DNA from: Chitinophagales bacterium
Lineage (GTDB): Bacteria; Bacteroidota; Bacteroidia; Chitinophagales; Saprospiraceae
Length of the DNA: 64,000 nt
Reading direction: 5' to 3'
Assembly: GCA_022360175.1 (NCBI GenBank)
Contig: JAKSDI010000202.1
Span: 28,010 to 92,009, forward strand
In this document: positions 28,542-37,098 of the stretch, piece after piece
How the letters are laid out: every line of letters starts with the position of its first letter
Numbering within the stretch: position 1 is the first letter of the stretch
Made by a program: the position numbers and the translations under genes
Notes under the pieces: generated by a model
Seen by the model: only the letters and a program-made list of their open reading frames with translations
Databases searched by the model: none
What the model was told of the DNA's origin: nothing

Positions 28542-31500
28542 ATGACGGAATTTACCAAGGCTTTTTGGTTCAAAGATATAATAATCTATGCCCTCCCAAT
28601 TTATTCTTTTTATGATAGTAATGGAAATGGAATTGGAGATATCCCTGGCTTGATACAAAAACTGGACTATCTGGAAGATTTAGGTGTTAATTGCATATCT
28701 CTTCTCCCTTTTTATAAATCTCCATTAAAAGATGATGGTTATGATGTTTCGGATTTCGTTAGCGTCCACCCTGATTATGGGACGCTTGAAGATTTTCAGC
28801 GACTCCTGGCTGAAGCACATAAAAGGGGGATGTACGTGGTGATTGATTTGATCATGAATCATACTTCTACCGAGCATGAATGGTTTCAGCGAGCACGTAG
28901 AGCAGAAGAGGGTTCAGCCGAACGAGACTTTTATATCTGGAGCAAAAGCCCTGAAAAATATGCTGATGCTTCTGTCATATTCAACGACTATGAAACCTCT
29001 AACTGGGAATGGGACAATGAAGCAAAGGCTTATTACTGGCATCGCTTTTACAGCCATCAGGCTGATCTCAACTATCATAATCCCGCTGTAAAAGAAGAGA
29101 TAATCAGAGTTATTGATTTTTGGTATAAGCTGGGGGTAGATGGTGTCCGCCTCACATCTATCATGTTCATTGCCCGACAAGAAGGTAGTAATTGTCAAAA
29201 CCTACCTGAGGTTCATAACTACTTAAAGGAACTCCGGCACTATGTAGATCAAACCCATCCGGATAAAATCCTTTTAGCCGAAACTAATTTATGGCCAGAA
29301 GAAGCTGCCCAATATTATGGACAAGGAGATGAGTGCCATATGAACTACCATTTCCCCCTGATGCCGCGTCTCTATATGGCTTTACAAACAGAAGATCGCT
29401 ATCCTATTATTGATATTCTTCAGCAAACTCCCTCTATTCCTGAAAACTGTCAGTGGGCATTATTCTTACGCAACCATGATGACTTGATGTTGTCCATGGT
29501 AACAGAAGAAGAACGGGATTATTTATATAAGGTATTTGCACAAGATCATGGAGCAATCATCAACGAAGGAATACGACGGCGCCTGGCTCCATTATTAGGC
29601 AATGACCGTAGAAAAATAGAACTCCTTAATAGTTTGTTATTCAGTCTTCCAGGTTCTCCGGTTATCTATTATGGAGATGAAATTGGAATGGGGGATAACA
29701 TTTATTTAGGAGATCGAAATGGTATTCGCACTCCTATGCAATGGAATTCAGATCGCAATGCAGGCTTTTCAAATGCTAATCCGCAAAAACTTGTATTACC
29801 TGTTATTAGTGACCCTTTGTATCGTTATGAAGCGGTGAATGTTGAGATACAAAGTAGCAATTCATCTTCTTTATTGTGGTGGATGAAGAACATCATTGCC
29901 ATGCGTAAACGCCTGAAAGCCTTTAGCCATGGGAAAATTGAATTTCTGGATTCTCGCAATGGGAAAATTTTATCCTACATACGCTCTTATGCCGGAGAAA
30001 GCATTCTGGTAGTTGCTAATTTGTCAAAATTCTCACAAGCGGTAGCATTAGATTTAGAGCGATTTAAAGGTATTAGGCCGATTGAGATTTTTAGCCAAAA
30101 TCAATTTTTTGAAATCGGAGAAGAGCGCTATCAATTTACCTTAGGCCCCTATGGCTATTATTGGTTCTTGATGGAAAGTAGCGAGGATTTCGAACAAGTC
30201 CCTAAAGAAAGAGCCATTCAAGAAGTTGTTTCTGAAGTAGAATGGGATCAGGTATTCAGTACTTATACCTCTAAGCGCAGTATTGAAAAGAAAATTCTAC
30301 CTATTTACCTGAAATCCTGTCGATGGTTTGGTGGAAAATCCAAAAAAATCGTTTCGGTTGATATCACACATTTTCCTAGTATATCAACCGATAAAAAAGA
30401 AGCCTATTTCCTTAATATATTTATCCGCTACACTAATGGCCTCCCGGAAACTTACTTCATGCCGGTTACTTTTATCACAGAAGCCGAATCAATTGTCCAT
30501 TATCTGAAAAATGAAAACAAAAGTGTTGTTAGTTATTTGAAAACACCTACACAAGAAGGCATCATCATAGATGCTATCTACGAAGAAAGTTATCGCACTG
30601 AGCTGTTTTGGCAAATCAAAAACAATACAGAAATTAATGTTATAGGGGGCAGGCTTCGTTTTGAATCCGGTAAAATATTATCGCAGGTAAATCTTGAAAA
30701 AGAGGATATCGTATCAGAAGTGCTAAAGGTGGAACAGAGCAACACTTCTGTCATTTATAACAATGAATATTTTTTCAAAATATATCGAAAGCTGGATACA
30801 GATATTAATCCAGACCTTGAATTAGTGAGGTTCCTTTCTGACAAAACAGATTTTGACAACTCTCCCCGCTATGGAGGCGGAATTGAATTTTATGATTCTA
30901 AAGAGAAAGCCTCTACAATCCTGGGATTACTACAAAACAAAATTCCAAATCAAGGGGAAGCATGGACGATGATGCTGGAAGCACTTAGCCGGTATTATGA
31001 CAAAGTCCTGGCTAAGGTTAAAACCAAGAATAATCCATTCCCTGAATTAGTAGAAAAAGAACAGCTTTATTTTCAGGATGTCCCTGAATTGGTACAAAAA
31101 TTGATTGGTAGTGTGACCTACGAACGAGCAGTATTACTGGGAAAGCGCACAGCAGAAATGCATATAGCCCTCGCATCTGCCTCGGAAAATGAAGATTTCC
31201 GCCCTGAGCGATTTAATCAAAATTATCAACGTTCCCTCTATTCTCAGCATCGGAAATTAGCCAATGAAAAAATCACTGCCCTGAAGAATAGAATGAGTAG
31301 TCTCCCTCCTCACATTGCTACAGAAGCTCAACAAATTATAGATATACAGGATGATATCCTGGCATGTTTTAGTCAAGTTTATAGTAGAAAAATTGATGTA
31401 ACCAAAACAAGAGTACATGGCGACTATCATCTTGGCCAGGTACTTTTTAATGGTAAAGATTTTTATATCATTGATTTTGAAGGAGAACCGATGCATTCTA

Positions 31501-31895
31501 TAAGCGAACGCAGGCTCAAGCGCACACCTATGAAAGATGTAGCAGGAATGATTCGCTCCTTTCATTACGCGGCATTTGGGCAATTGGTACTCAACCAAAA
31601 CTATCGGCCTGAAGATATGTCTTTATTAGAAGCCGCAGCTCAGCAATGGTTCCATTATGCTAGCCAGTTTTTCCTGACTGCTTATCTTGAGACGACTAAA
31701 GGACAGGACTTCATTCCAAAAGACAAAGATTCCTTTGATCTTTTGTTGCGTATTTATACGCTGGAAAAAGCCATTTATGAGGTAGGATACGAGATGAATG
31801 CCCGTCCAGAATGGCTAAGGATACCAATACGAGGAGTACTCTATGCTATGAAGAATAGTGTAGATAAAAACGCATCAACAAGTGATCATATGTAG
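28542..31895 (+). CDS. treS: Trehalose synthase-maltokinase fusion with a substituted TreS nucleophile
   Basis: 1117 residues, the normal length for a TreS-Pep2-type fusion. The N-terminal GH13_16 domain carries 'LDYLEDLGVNCISLLPFY', 'DDGYDVSDF', region I 'VIDLIMNHTS', Glu247 in 'LLAETN' (acid/base) and His312-Asp313 in 'FLRNHDD'. Region II reads 'VDGVRLTSI': Thr205 stands where the nucleophile Asp of 'GxRLDA' is expected, so maltose-trehalose isomerisation is unlikely. From about residue 575 comes the maltokinase domain, with 'RVHGDYHLGQVLF' (Asp961) and 'IIDFEGEP', which looks intact and should phosphorylate maltose to maltose 1-phosphate with ATP. No glgE or glgB neighbour lies in the window. 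Confidence 0.92.
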   Translation: MTEFTKAFWFKDIIIYALPIYSFYDSNGNGIGDIPGLIQKLDYLEDLGVNCISLLPFYKSPLKDDGYDVSDFVSVHPDYGTLEDFQRLLAEAHKRGMYVVIDLIMNHTSTEHEWFQRARRAEEGSAERDFYIWSKSPEKYADASVIFNDYETSNWEWDNEAKAYYWHRFYSHQADLNYHNPAVKEEIIRVIDFWYKLGVDGVRLTSIMFIARQEGSNCQNLPEVHNYLKELRHYVDQTHPDKILLAETNLWPEEAAQYYGQGDECHMNYHFPLMPRLYMALQTEDRYPIIDILQQTPSIPENCQWALFLRNHDDLMLSMVTEEERDYLYKVFAQDHGAIINEGIRRRLAPLLGNDRRKIELLNSLLFSLPGSPVIYYGDEIGMGDNIYLGDRNGIRTPMQWNSDRNAGFSNANPQKLVLPVISDPLYRYEAVNVEIQSSNSSSLLWWMKNIIAMRKRLKAFSHGKIEFLDSRNGKILSYIRSYAGESILVVANLSKFSQAVALDLERFKGIRPIEIFSQNQFFEIGEERYQFTLGPYGYYWFLMESSEDFEQVPKERAIQEVVSEVEWDQVFSTYTSKRSIEKKILPIYLKSCRWFGGKSKKIVSVDITHFPSISTDKKEAYFLNIFIRYTNGLPETYFMPVTFITEAESIVHYLKNENKSVVSYLKTPTQEGIIIDAIYEESYRTELFWQIKNNTEINVIGGRLRFESGKILSQVNLEKEDIVSEVLKVEQSNTSVIYNNEYFFKIYRKLDTDINPDLELVRFLSDKTDFDNSPRYGGGIEFYDSKEKASTILGLLQNKIPNQGEAWTMMLEALSRYYDKVLAKVKTKNNPFPELVEKEQLYFQDVPELVQKLIGSVTYERAVLLGKRTAEMHIALASASENEDFRPERFNQNYQRSLYSQHRKLANEKITALKNRMSSLPPHIATEAQQIIDIQDDILACFSQVYSRKIDVTKTRVHGDYHLGQVLFNGKDFYIIDFEGEPMHSISERRLKRTPMKDVAGMIRSFHYAAFGQLVLNQNYRPEDMSLLEAAAQQWFHYASQFFLTAYLETTKGQDFIPKDKDSFDLLLRIYTLEKAIYEVGYEMNARPEWLRIPIRGVLYAMKNSVDKNASTSDHM

Positions 31896-31966
31896 ATACA
31901 ATTATATTTTATGTACCTTAGTGTTCACAACTGATAATGATTCCATAAAAGAAAGTAAATTAAGAT

Positions 31967-32413
31967 ATGCTTTCCAAGAAGTCAAAATACGCGATCAACG
32001 CATTGTTATATATAGCTCGTCATCAACATGAAGACAGGCCGGTACTAGCATCAGAAATCGCCAAAAATGAAAATATTCCCCATAAATTCCTTGAAGCAAT
32101 CTTATTAAACCTGAAGAATGCAGGAATACTAAGAAGTAAGCGAGGCAGGAATGGAGGATATTTTCTAAAAATGCAAGCTGAAGAAATCAGTCTTATCAAG
32201 GTAATGCGTTTATTCGATGGCGCCATTGCCTTACTACCTTGTGTTTCACTCAACTATTATGATACTTGTGAAGAATGTAAAGACGAAAGCACCTGTGGCA
32301 TCCGCACTGTTTTTCTCCATATAAGAGATCAAACCCTGGAAACATTGCGTAATAATAACCTTCAAGCTATACTCGATAAAGAAAAAGAATTGAATAGTGG
32401 AAAGGAAGAGTGA
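31967..32413 (+). CDS. Rrf2-family transcriptional regulator
   Basis: 148 residues. The winged helix at the N-terminus shows 'LSKKSKYAINALLYIAR', 'ASEIAKNENIPHKFLEAIL' and 'RSKRGRNGGYFL', all family hallmarks. A Cys cluster C-x8-C-x2-C-x5-C occurs at about residues 91-109, suggesting an iron-sulfur cluster as in IscR/NsrR relatives, though the spacing differs from the usual three-Cys motif. It probably senses iron-sulfur status, NO or oxidative stress. It follows the TreS-maltokinase gene by 71 bp and may or may not be co-transcribed. Confidence 0.9.
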   Translation: MLSKKSKYAINALLYIARHQHEDRPVLASEIAKNENIPHKFLEAILLNLKNAGILRSKRGRNGGYFLKMQAEEISLIKVMRLFDGAIALLPCVSLNYYDTCEECKDESTCGIRTVFLHIRDQTLETLRNNNLQAILDKEKELNSGKEE

Positions 32414-32535
32414 GCGATGGGCGGTATTCAGAGGGCAGTAGGCAGTGTTTAGTCGCAGTAGGCAGTGAGCAATAGTAGGTAGGAAAGCAGTGGGCAGTGT
32501 TTAGTCGCAGTAATGAGTAGACAGTGGACGGTATC
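32414..32535. repeat. Degenerate CAGT-type heptad region
   Basis: It follows the Rrf2 gene stop at once and contains many CAGT-centred heptads (CAGTAGG, CAGTGTT, CAGTGAG, CAGTGGG) with insertions. A segment containing GTTTAGTCGCAGTA appears twice, about 60 bp apart. It is the same family as the arrays at 12101 and 13348. Confidence 0.8.
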
Positions 32536-32563
32536 ACTGCCTACTCATTATAAAATAGAGCGA

Positions 32564-33181
32564 TTAATTCCCTAAAGAATCAACGCTCGCCTCTGCTTCA
32601 CCAGCATGGCGCTTATTCAATATCTTAAGTACATCATTAGTAATATCATAGCTGCCTTTAGCACTAAGGACTCCACTTCCCTGACCATACTGCAGGATAT
32701 AATCGTAACCTTTTTCCGCACGAAGCTGGTCCATTAGCTCAATTAGCTCTTCCTGAAATTCTGCATTTAGTTGCTGAGTTTCTACCATCAACACTTGGCT
32801 CATTTGCTCCTGCTCTGCTAATAATTGTTGCTGTTTACGTCCCAATCTTTGCTCCTCACCTGCAATCTGACTTGGAGAAAGCAAACCTTGCTGAATCTTT
32901 TTCTGTACTGCTTTAAACTCATTTTCCAGCGCAGCCATCTGCTGTCCAATCTGCTGAGAAGCAGCCGACTCACGCGCCTGCAAGTCTTCCATTTTTTGTC
33001 TGAAGTAGGTATAATTATTCAGTAGAGAATCTGCATTTAAATATACGATGCCAGCAGTTTCAGTGCTAGTACCTGTGTTAGTAAACTCCTGAATGTTTTT
33101 TGATCCAGGCAGTTGCGTAAATAGATATATTACAGCAATTAGAAGTAGAGCATTTAATGCCAAAGAAATATTTGCTTTCAT
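32564..33181 (-). CDS. Skp/OmpH-family periplasmic chaperone-like protein
   Basis: 205 residues. The N-terminus is an uncleaved-looking signal/anchor segment (SLALNALLLIAVIYLFTQLP). The body has 'IVYLNADSLLNNYTYFRQKMEDL', then a long heptad-rich coiled coil (about 65-150) with many Gln and Glu, and ends with 'KGYDYILQYGQGSGVL', 'YDITNDVLKILN'. This is the layout of OmpH/Skp proteins, which hold unfolded outer-membrane proteins in the periplasm. The N-terminal anchor suggests it stays bound to the inner membrane. A small coiled-coil protein gene lies 44 bp upstream on the same strand. Confidence 0.88.
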   Translation of the reverse strand: MKANISLALNALLLIAVIYLFTQLPGSKNIQEFTNTGTSTETAGIVYLNADSLLNNYTYFRQKMEDLQARESAASQQIGQQMAALENEFKAVQKKIQQGLLSPSQIAGEEQRLGRKQQQLLAEQEQMSQVLMVETQQLNAEFQEELIELMDQLRAEKGYDYILQYGQGSGVLSAKGSYDITNDVLKILNKRHAGEAEASVDSLGN

Positions 33182-33225
33182 TATTTGATTTAATTTTCGG
33201 CAAAGGTAGGCTTTTAAAAGGAATT

Positions 33226-33432
33226 CTATGCAGCTACTTCAAGGTTCAAATCCATCCCATTCAACAATTTGAGCAACTGTTGAGTCAATTGAGCTTTCAG
33301 TTCCTTATACTGTTCTATGGCCAAATCATCTTTATTTTCCATCACCTGATGAAAATGAATGGCTTTATTTAAACGCTCTATTTTTTCTAGTGTATGAAAA
33401 ATTTCAATATGACGCTCGTTATGAATTTCCAT
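33226..33432 (-). CDS. Small coiled-coil protein of unknown function
   Basis: 68 residues, predicted all-helical: 'IEIFHTLEKIERLNKAIHFHQ' parts then 'AIEQYKELKAQLTQQLLKLLNG'. It has no signal peptide or Cys. The composition and reading frame suit a real gene, and it precedes the Skp/OmpH gene in the same direction by 44 bp, so co-transcription is likely. No function is recognised. Confidence 0.6.
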   Translation of the reverse strand: MEIHNERHIEIFHTLEKIERLNKAIHFHQVMENKDDLAIEQYKELKAQLTQQLLKLLNGMDLNLEVAA

Positions 33433-33520
33433 TAATTAAAAATTAAGTTGTAGAAACCCCTTATTTATCCTTTTCTATCTGTATTAAACAAAGATAACCA
33501 TTCTGTTTGGACAGTGATTA

Positions 33521-33684
33521 AGAGCATGTTTGGGATTTATTAATCGGACTTATTTCGTCACTAATTAGCTTATATTTTGTTGAGAGAACGCTCATTTAGC
33601 CTAAGCTAAAATCGCAACCTCTCGCCTCATCTAATCCAATTAGTGGCAAAATCGTCTCAAAGAACAAATTCCCAAACACGCTCT
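33521..33684. mobile_element. MITE-like palindromic element (164 bp)
   Basis: Terminal inverted repeats AGAGCATGTTTGGGATTT (left, from 33521) and AAATTCCCAAACACGCTCT (right, ending 33684) match at nearly all positions. Further inner complementarity is seen around CACTAATTAG / CCAATTAGTG. No ORF is present. No clear target-site duplication could be fixed. It occupies most of the gap upstream of parA. Confidence 0.65.
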
Positions 33685-33781
33685 AAACTTTTGTTTGAGT
33701 AATAAAAGCTTTACCTTTACATGCTTTTTAGTAATGTTTTTTTATTTTGCTCAAATAATATCAAAGATAGTTCAAAAAGAT

Positions 33782-34561
33782 ATGGGAAAAGTCATTTCAC
33801 TACTCAATCACAAAGGAGGAGTTGGAAAAACAACAAGTGTGATCAATTTGGGAGCAGGCATGGTTGAACTGGGCAAAAGAGTACTCTTGATCGACCTTGA
33901 CCCACAAGCCAATCTAACACTTTCACTAGGAGTAGGCAGGACCCCCAATACAATATATGAAGCGCTAAGAGGAGAATGTGAGCTTAGCCCGGTCACGGTA
34001 AGAGAAAATCTAGATGTAGTCATTGCTACACTAGATCTTTCTGGTGCAGAAATGGAGTTGATAAATGAAGCTGGAAGAGAGTTCATTATGCGAGAATTAC
34101 TTGCTCCGGTACGAGAGGAATATGACTATATCTTTATCGATTGTCCTCCTTCTTTAGGCTTACTTACCTTAAATGCATTGACTAGTACTGACTATGTAAT
34201 CATTCCTCTGCAAACAGAGTTTCTGGCGATGCAGGGATTAGCAAAGATCAAACAGGTCATTCAAAAGGTTAAATTGCGCCTAAACAAGAATTTACAAATT
34301 GGAGGCGTTATACCTACTATGTACGACAGCAGGAAAGTACTAAACAGAGATGTTGTAGAAACTATTCAAAAGTACTTTGGTGATCTGGTGTTCAATACTA
34401 AAGTAAGAGATAATGTGGCACTTGCAGAAGCTCCGGCTCAACGCAAAGATATTTTCTCTTATAATAAAAACAGCCCTGGCGCTGAAGATTATCTCAAACT
34501 TTCAAAGGAACTTGTTGCAAGAGTAAAACGGTTTGAGAAAATTAGAAGTGAAGGGGTTTAG
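33782..34561 (+). CDS. parA: ParA-family chromosome/plasmid partition ATPase
   Basis: 259 residues from the ATG at 33782 (MGKVISLLNHKGGVGKTT); an open frame 29 codons further upstream has a hydrophobic, unconserved sequence and is rejected. Motifs: deviant Walker A 'HKGGVGKTTSVINLG', 'RVLLIDLDPQANLT' (Walker A'), 'DYIFIDCPPSLGLLTLNAL' (Walker B) and 'VIIPLQTEFLAMQGL'. The protein dimerises on ATP and binds DNA non-specifically to move cargo. The next gene encodes a ribbon-helix-helix protein rather than a ParB with HTH domain. Ten GTGATTG heptads lie between the two. No replication gene is in the window. Confidence 0.93.
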   Translation: MGKVISLLNHKGGVGKTTSVINLGAGMVELGKRVLLIDLDPQANLTLSLGVGRTPNTIYEALRGECELSPVTVRENLDVVIATLDLSGAEMELINEAGREFIMRELLAPVREEYDYIFIDCPPSLGLLTLNALTSTDYVIIPLQTEFLAMQGLAKIKQVIQKVKLRLNKNLQIGGVIPTMYDSRKVLNRDVVETIQKYFGDLVFNTKVRDNVALAEAPAQRKDIFSYNKNSPGAEDYLKLSKELVARVKRFEKIRSEGV

Positions 34562-34666
34562 GGTGATTGGTGATGTGGTTATATAGTGATGTGGCGATAT
34601 AGTTATATAGTCCTATCGTGATGTCCCTACTACGCTTTATCAGCTTTGTAGGACGAGGGGTGAAAA

Positions 34667-34735
34667 GTGATTGGTGATTGGTGATTGGTGATTGGTGATT
34701 GGTGATTGGTGATTGGTGATTGGTGATTGGTGATT
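34667..34735. repeat. Heptad array (GTGATTG) x 10 between parA and the RHH gene
   Basis: Nine perfect units and a tenth, GTGATTA-type, run in strict 7-bp phase. On the other strand the unit can be written AATCACC. Four more GTGAT cores occur at 34563, 34570 (7 bp apart), 34586 and 34618. The array ends 38 bp before the RHH start codon. It could be a partition site and operator, or just another dispersed heptad repeat. Confidence 0.9.
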
Positions 34736-34772
34736 AAGTTTATTTTTTTTGTTCTAATAAAACACGGAAGCA

Positions 34773-35264
34773 TTGAGTAAGAAGCGATTTACAGAGGGTT
34801 TGGAAAGTATTTTTGGCGAAGCTGCGGAGGAAACCTTGCAGGAGAATAGCCCTTTATTGTCTTCTACTCAGGAAGAGAAACCTAAGTCTACTGAAGCAAA
34901 CAAGCGTTCATCTGGAAAGAACTTTTCATCTGATTTACAAGGCTTTTTGCAAGATGCATTTGAAGAATCACTAGGCAAACAAATAGAAGAACGCAAGAAA
35001 GCCAATAAGCTTCAGGAAAAAGCGAAAGTAAAGAAACGCTACCGACGCCCTATGGGAGGCCTGGACGCACTAATCCGAAGCACTATAGAGCCACAAAACA
35101 TGAGAGTAGCTCCCGAACGAGCCAAGCGAGTCACACTCACCTTTGATCCTCAAAAGCTTGAAAAGCTAAAGGAAATAGCCCGCCTTAAAAAATCTTATCT
35201 CCGAGATATTATTGATGAAATTGTTGCTGACTTCCTGGATACATACAAAAGTGAGGACGATTGA
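34773..35264 (+). CDS. Probable ParA partner with C-terminal ribbon-helix-helix DNA-binding domain
   Basis: 163 residues from a TTG at 34773 (SKKRFTEGLESIF follows); no ATG or GTG allows the conserved-looking N-terminus. Residues 1-15 are basic/amphipathic, as in the ParA-ATPase-stimulating tails of partition proteins. Residues 20-75 are acidic and low complexity. Residues 75-105 are Lys/Arg rich. The C-terminal 45 residues, 'RAKRVTLTFDPQKLEKLKEIA' parts then 'SYLRDIIDEIVADFLDTY', have the beta-helix-helix layout of MetJ/Arc/omega proteins. The position next to parA and a heptad array fits a centromere-binding role, which is inference. Confidence 0.7.
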   Translation: MSKKRFTEGLESIFGEAAEETLQENSPLLSSTQEEKPKSTEANKRSSGKNFSSDLQGFLQDAFEESLGKQIEERKKANKLQEKAKVKKRYRRPMGGLDALIRSTIEPQNMRVAPERAKRVTLTFDPQKLEKLKEIARLKKSYLRDIIDEIVADFLDTYKSEDD

Positions 35265-35345
35265 TAGGGGGATTATAAGAAAAGGAGCATCTAAATAGTC
35301 AGAATACCTTATTATAATTTTTTGAACCACCCAAAATCACCTACT

Positions 35346-36977
35346 ATGAAGCTTGCTTCTACTTTATTGCTATTACTCGCCACCTGTTCTATTAGCGTTG
35401 CACAAAGCACTAGTTTAAAAGTTTATCAAATATTTCAGGATAAGTGTGCACAATGCCATAGCAATGCACAGCCACAGGCAGGCCTTGATCTCGAAGGACA
35501 AGGTGCTACGCTCGAAGCAAAAGCATTGCATGTATATAATAACCTGGTTAATGCCACACCTGCCAATGCAACTGCTGCTGCCAAGGGAGATAAATATATC
35601 TATCCGGGCCGTGCGGATCGCAGTTTTCTTTTCCGAAAAATCAATCAGGGCCTGGAGCCATTAATAAACCTTGAATCTGGGGAAAACCAACCGATGCCGC
35701 CTTATGGGCAGCCTTTACTAAACGACGTTGAAAAAGAACTCATTCGGCAATGGATACTCTTTGGAAGCCCTCTTCAAGATGAAGTGGTGGAAGAAAGTGT
35801 ATTAGAAGACTATTTCTCTGGTAATGCCCTCCAGAGTTTTCCGGAAGGGGCACCTGAAGCTCCTGCTCCATCCGAGGGGTTCCAGATAAAAATGGGGCCT
35901 TTCTACCTGGCTCCTGGAGAAGAAGTAGAGTACTTTCAAAAATATGAACTTGATCTACCTGAAGATCAGGAAATAACTCGTGTTGAAATTGAAATGGGAA
36001 CTTACTCCCACCACTTTATCATATATAATTTCAATCCAGGAGGTGATGCCCCTATCCCTGCTGGCCTACGCCTTGATGCAGATCATTCTGACATCAGCCT
36101 GGTAGCAGCTGTTCAGGAATCTACGGACCTACATTTGCCGCAAGGCACTGCTTTTTTCTGGGATAATCAACTGGTTTTAGACCTCAACTCTCATTATATC
36201 AACTATTCTGCCAGTGCCAATTATCAGGCAGAAGCTTATATCAATGTGTATACCCAACCACAAGGCACCGCAGCACAAGAGATGTATACGGAATTGCTGG
36301 TAAACGGCGATATCCCTATCCCTAATAATGGAGATATCATTACTCATACCCAACATATCAATTACAATCTGGGAGAAATATATGTTTGGGGGGTAATGGG
36401 CCATACCCACCAATATGGTACAGGTTATAAGGTATACGAACGCTTGCCAGGCGGGATGCAGGGAGATCTCATATACGATGCTTCATGTCCTCAGGGTACT
36501 CCTGGTTGTGTATCGCCATTTTTTGATTATCAGCATATCCCTATGCGTTATTTTGAGCCACTGCGCCCTACCCTCATGACTCCCTTATATGGACTGATTC
36601 ATGAAGCTAGCTGGGTCAACGATGGGCCTTTCCCTGTCAATTTCGGCCCTACATCTGATGATGAAATGATGGTAATGGTCATCATGTACACAGAAGATAT
36701 AACCGGAGTTGTAGATACGGAAGAAGCCATTATCCCAGAGGAAGGAGCATTGGTTTATCCCAATCCTGCAAGCAATAATATTGATTTCCAGTTGCCTGGA
36801 AATGCGAAAGCTTCACAAGTTCAATTGCTAGATGCAAATGGCAAAATAGTCCTGGAGAGAAACAAGCTGGAAAATACTTTTTCAATGGATGTTAGTCCAC
36901 TTCCTTCAGGCCTCTATTTTTATCGACTTACTAGTATGGAAGGAAATCTATACACAGGAAAAGTTGTAATACGCTAA
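35346..36977 (+). CDS. T9SS-exported protein with c-type heme motif and copper type II monooxygenase-like domain
   Basis: 543 residues from the ATG at 35346, giving signal peptide MKLASTLLLLLATCSISVAQ; an upstream TTG is unlikely. A single heme motif 'CAQCH' (about residues 34-38) lies in a planctomycete-type cytochrome c-like segment ending 'ELIRQWILFGSP'. Residues 170-440 resemble PHM/DBH-type monooxygenases, with 'YSHHFI' (His-His), 'LNSHYINY' (third His), 'GHTHQYG' (HxH) and 'DDEMMVMVI' (Met), which would supply both copper sites. The end, 'LVYPNPASNNIDFQLPG' onward, is a T9SS type A tail. It probably oxidises an extracellular substrate with electrons through the heme. Confidence 0.85.
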   Translation: MKLASTLLLLLATCSISVAQSTSLKVYQIFQDKCAQCHSNAQPQAGLDLEGQGATLEAKALHVYNNLVNATPANATAAAKGDKYIYPGRADRSFLFRKINQGLEPLINLESGENQPMPPYGQPLLNDVEKELIRQWILFGSPLQDEVVEESVLEDYFSGNALQSFPEGAPEAPAPSEGFQIKMGPFYLAPGEEVEYFQKYELDLPEDQEITRVEIEMGTYSHHFIIYNFNPGGDAPIPAGLRLDADHSDISLVAAVQESTDLHLPQGTAFFWDNQLVLDLNSHYINYSASANYQAEAYINVYTQPQGTAAQEMYTELLVNGDIPIPNNGDIITHTQHINYNLGEIYVWGVMGHTHQYGTGYKVYERLPGGMQGDLIYDASCPQGTPGCVSPFFDYQHIPMRYFEPLRPTLMTPLYGLIHEASWVNDGPFPVNFGPTSDDEMMVMVIMYTEDITGVVDTEEAIIPEEGALVYPNPASNNIDFQLPGNAKASQVQLLDANGKIVLERNKLENTFSMDVSPLPSGLYFYRLTSMEGNLYTGKVVIR

Positions 36978-36998
36978 ACTACAGTCAAAAAACATAAA

Positions 36999-37062
36999 TA
37001 TTCCTCTTTTCCGGGCAACTCTTTTGCACGTCTTTCCGTTGTCCAGAAAAGAGGAATATTAC
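36999..37062 (+). terminator. Large hairpin after the heme/copper protein gene
   Basis: Arms AATATTCCTCTTTTC (36999-37013) and GAAAAGAGGAATATT (37048-37062) are perfect complements, with further pairing inside (GGGCAAC / GTTGTCC). It lies 21 bp past the stop. It may terminate transcription or be another dispersed palindrome; there is no strong U-run. Confidence 0.55.
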
Positions 37063-37098
37063 TCGCCTAGTGCTTGCTTATAATAAAAACCCAAAGAC

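Noticed and set aside
33695..33781. N-terminal extension of ParA (MSNKSFTF...)
   Set aside because: It places a hydrophobic stretch before the Walker A motif; ParA proteins start a few residues before KGGVGKTT, as the ATG at 33782 gives.
34667..34735. Heptad array as certain parS site
   Set aside because: Similar heptads at 13584-13611 are far from parA, so the centromere role is kept as a hypothesis only.
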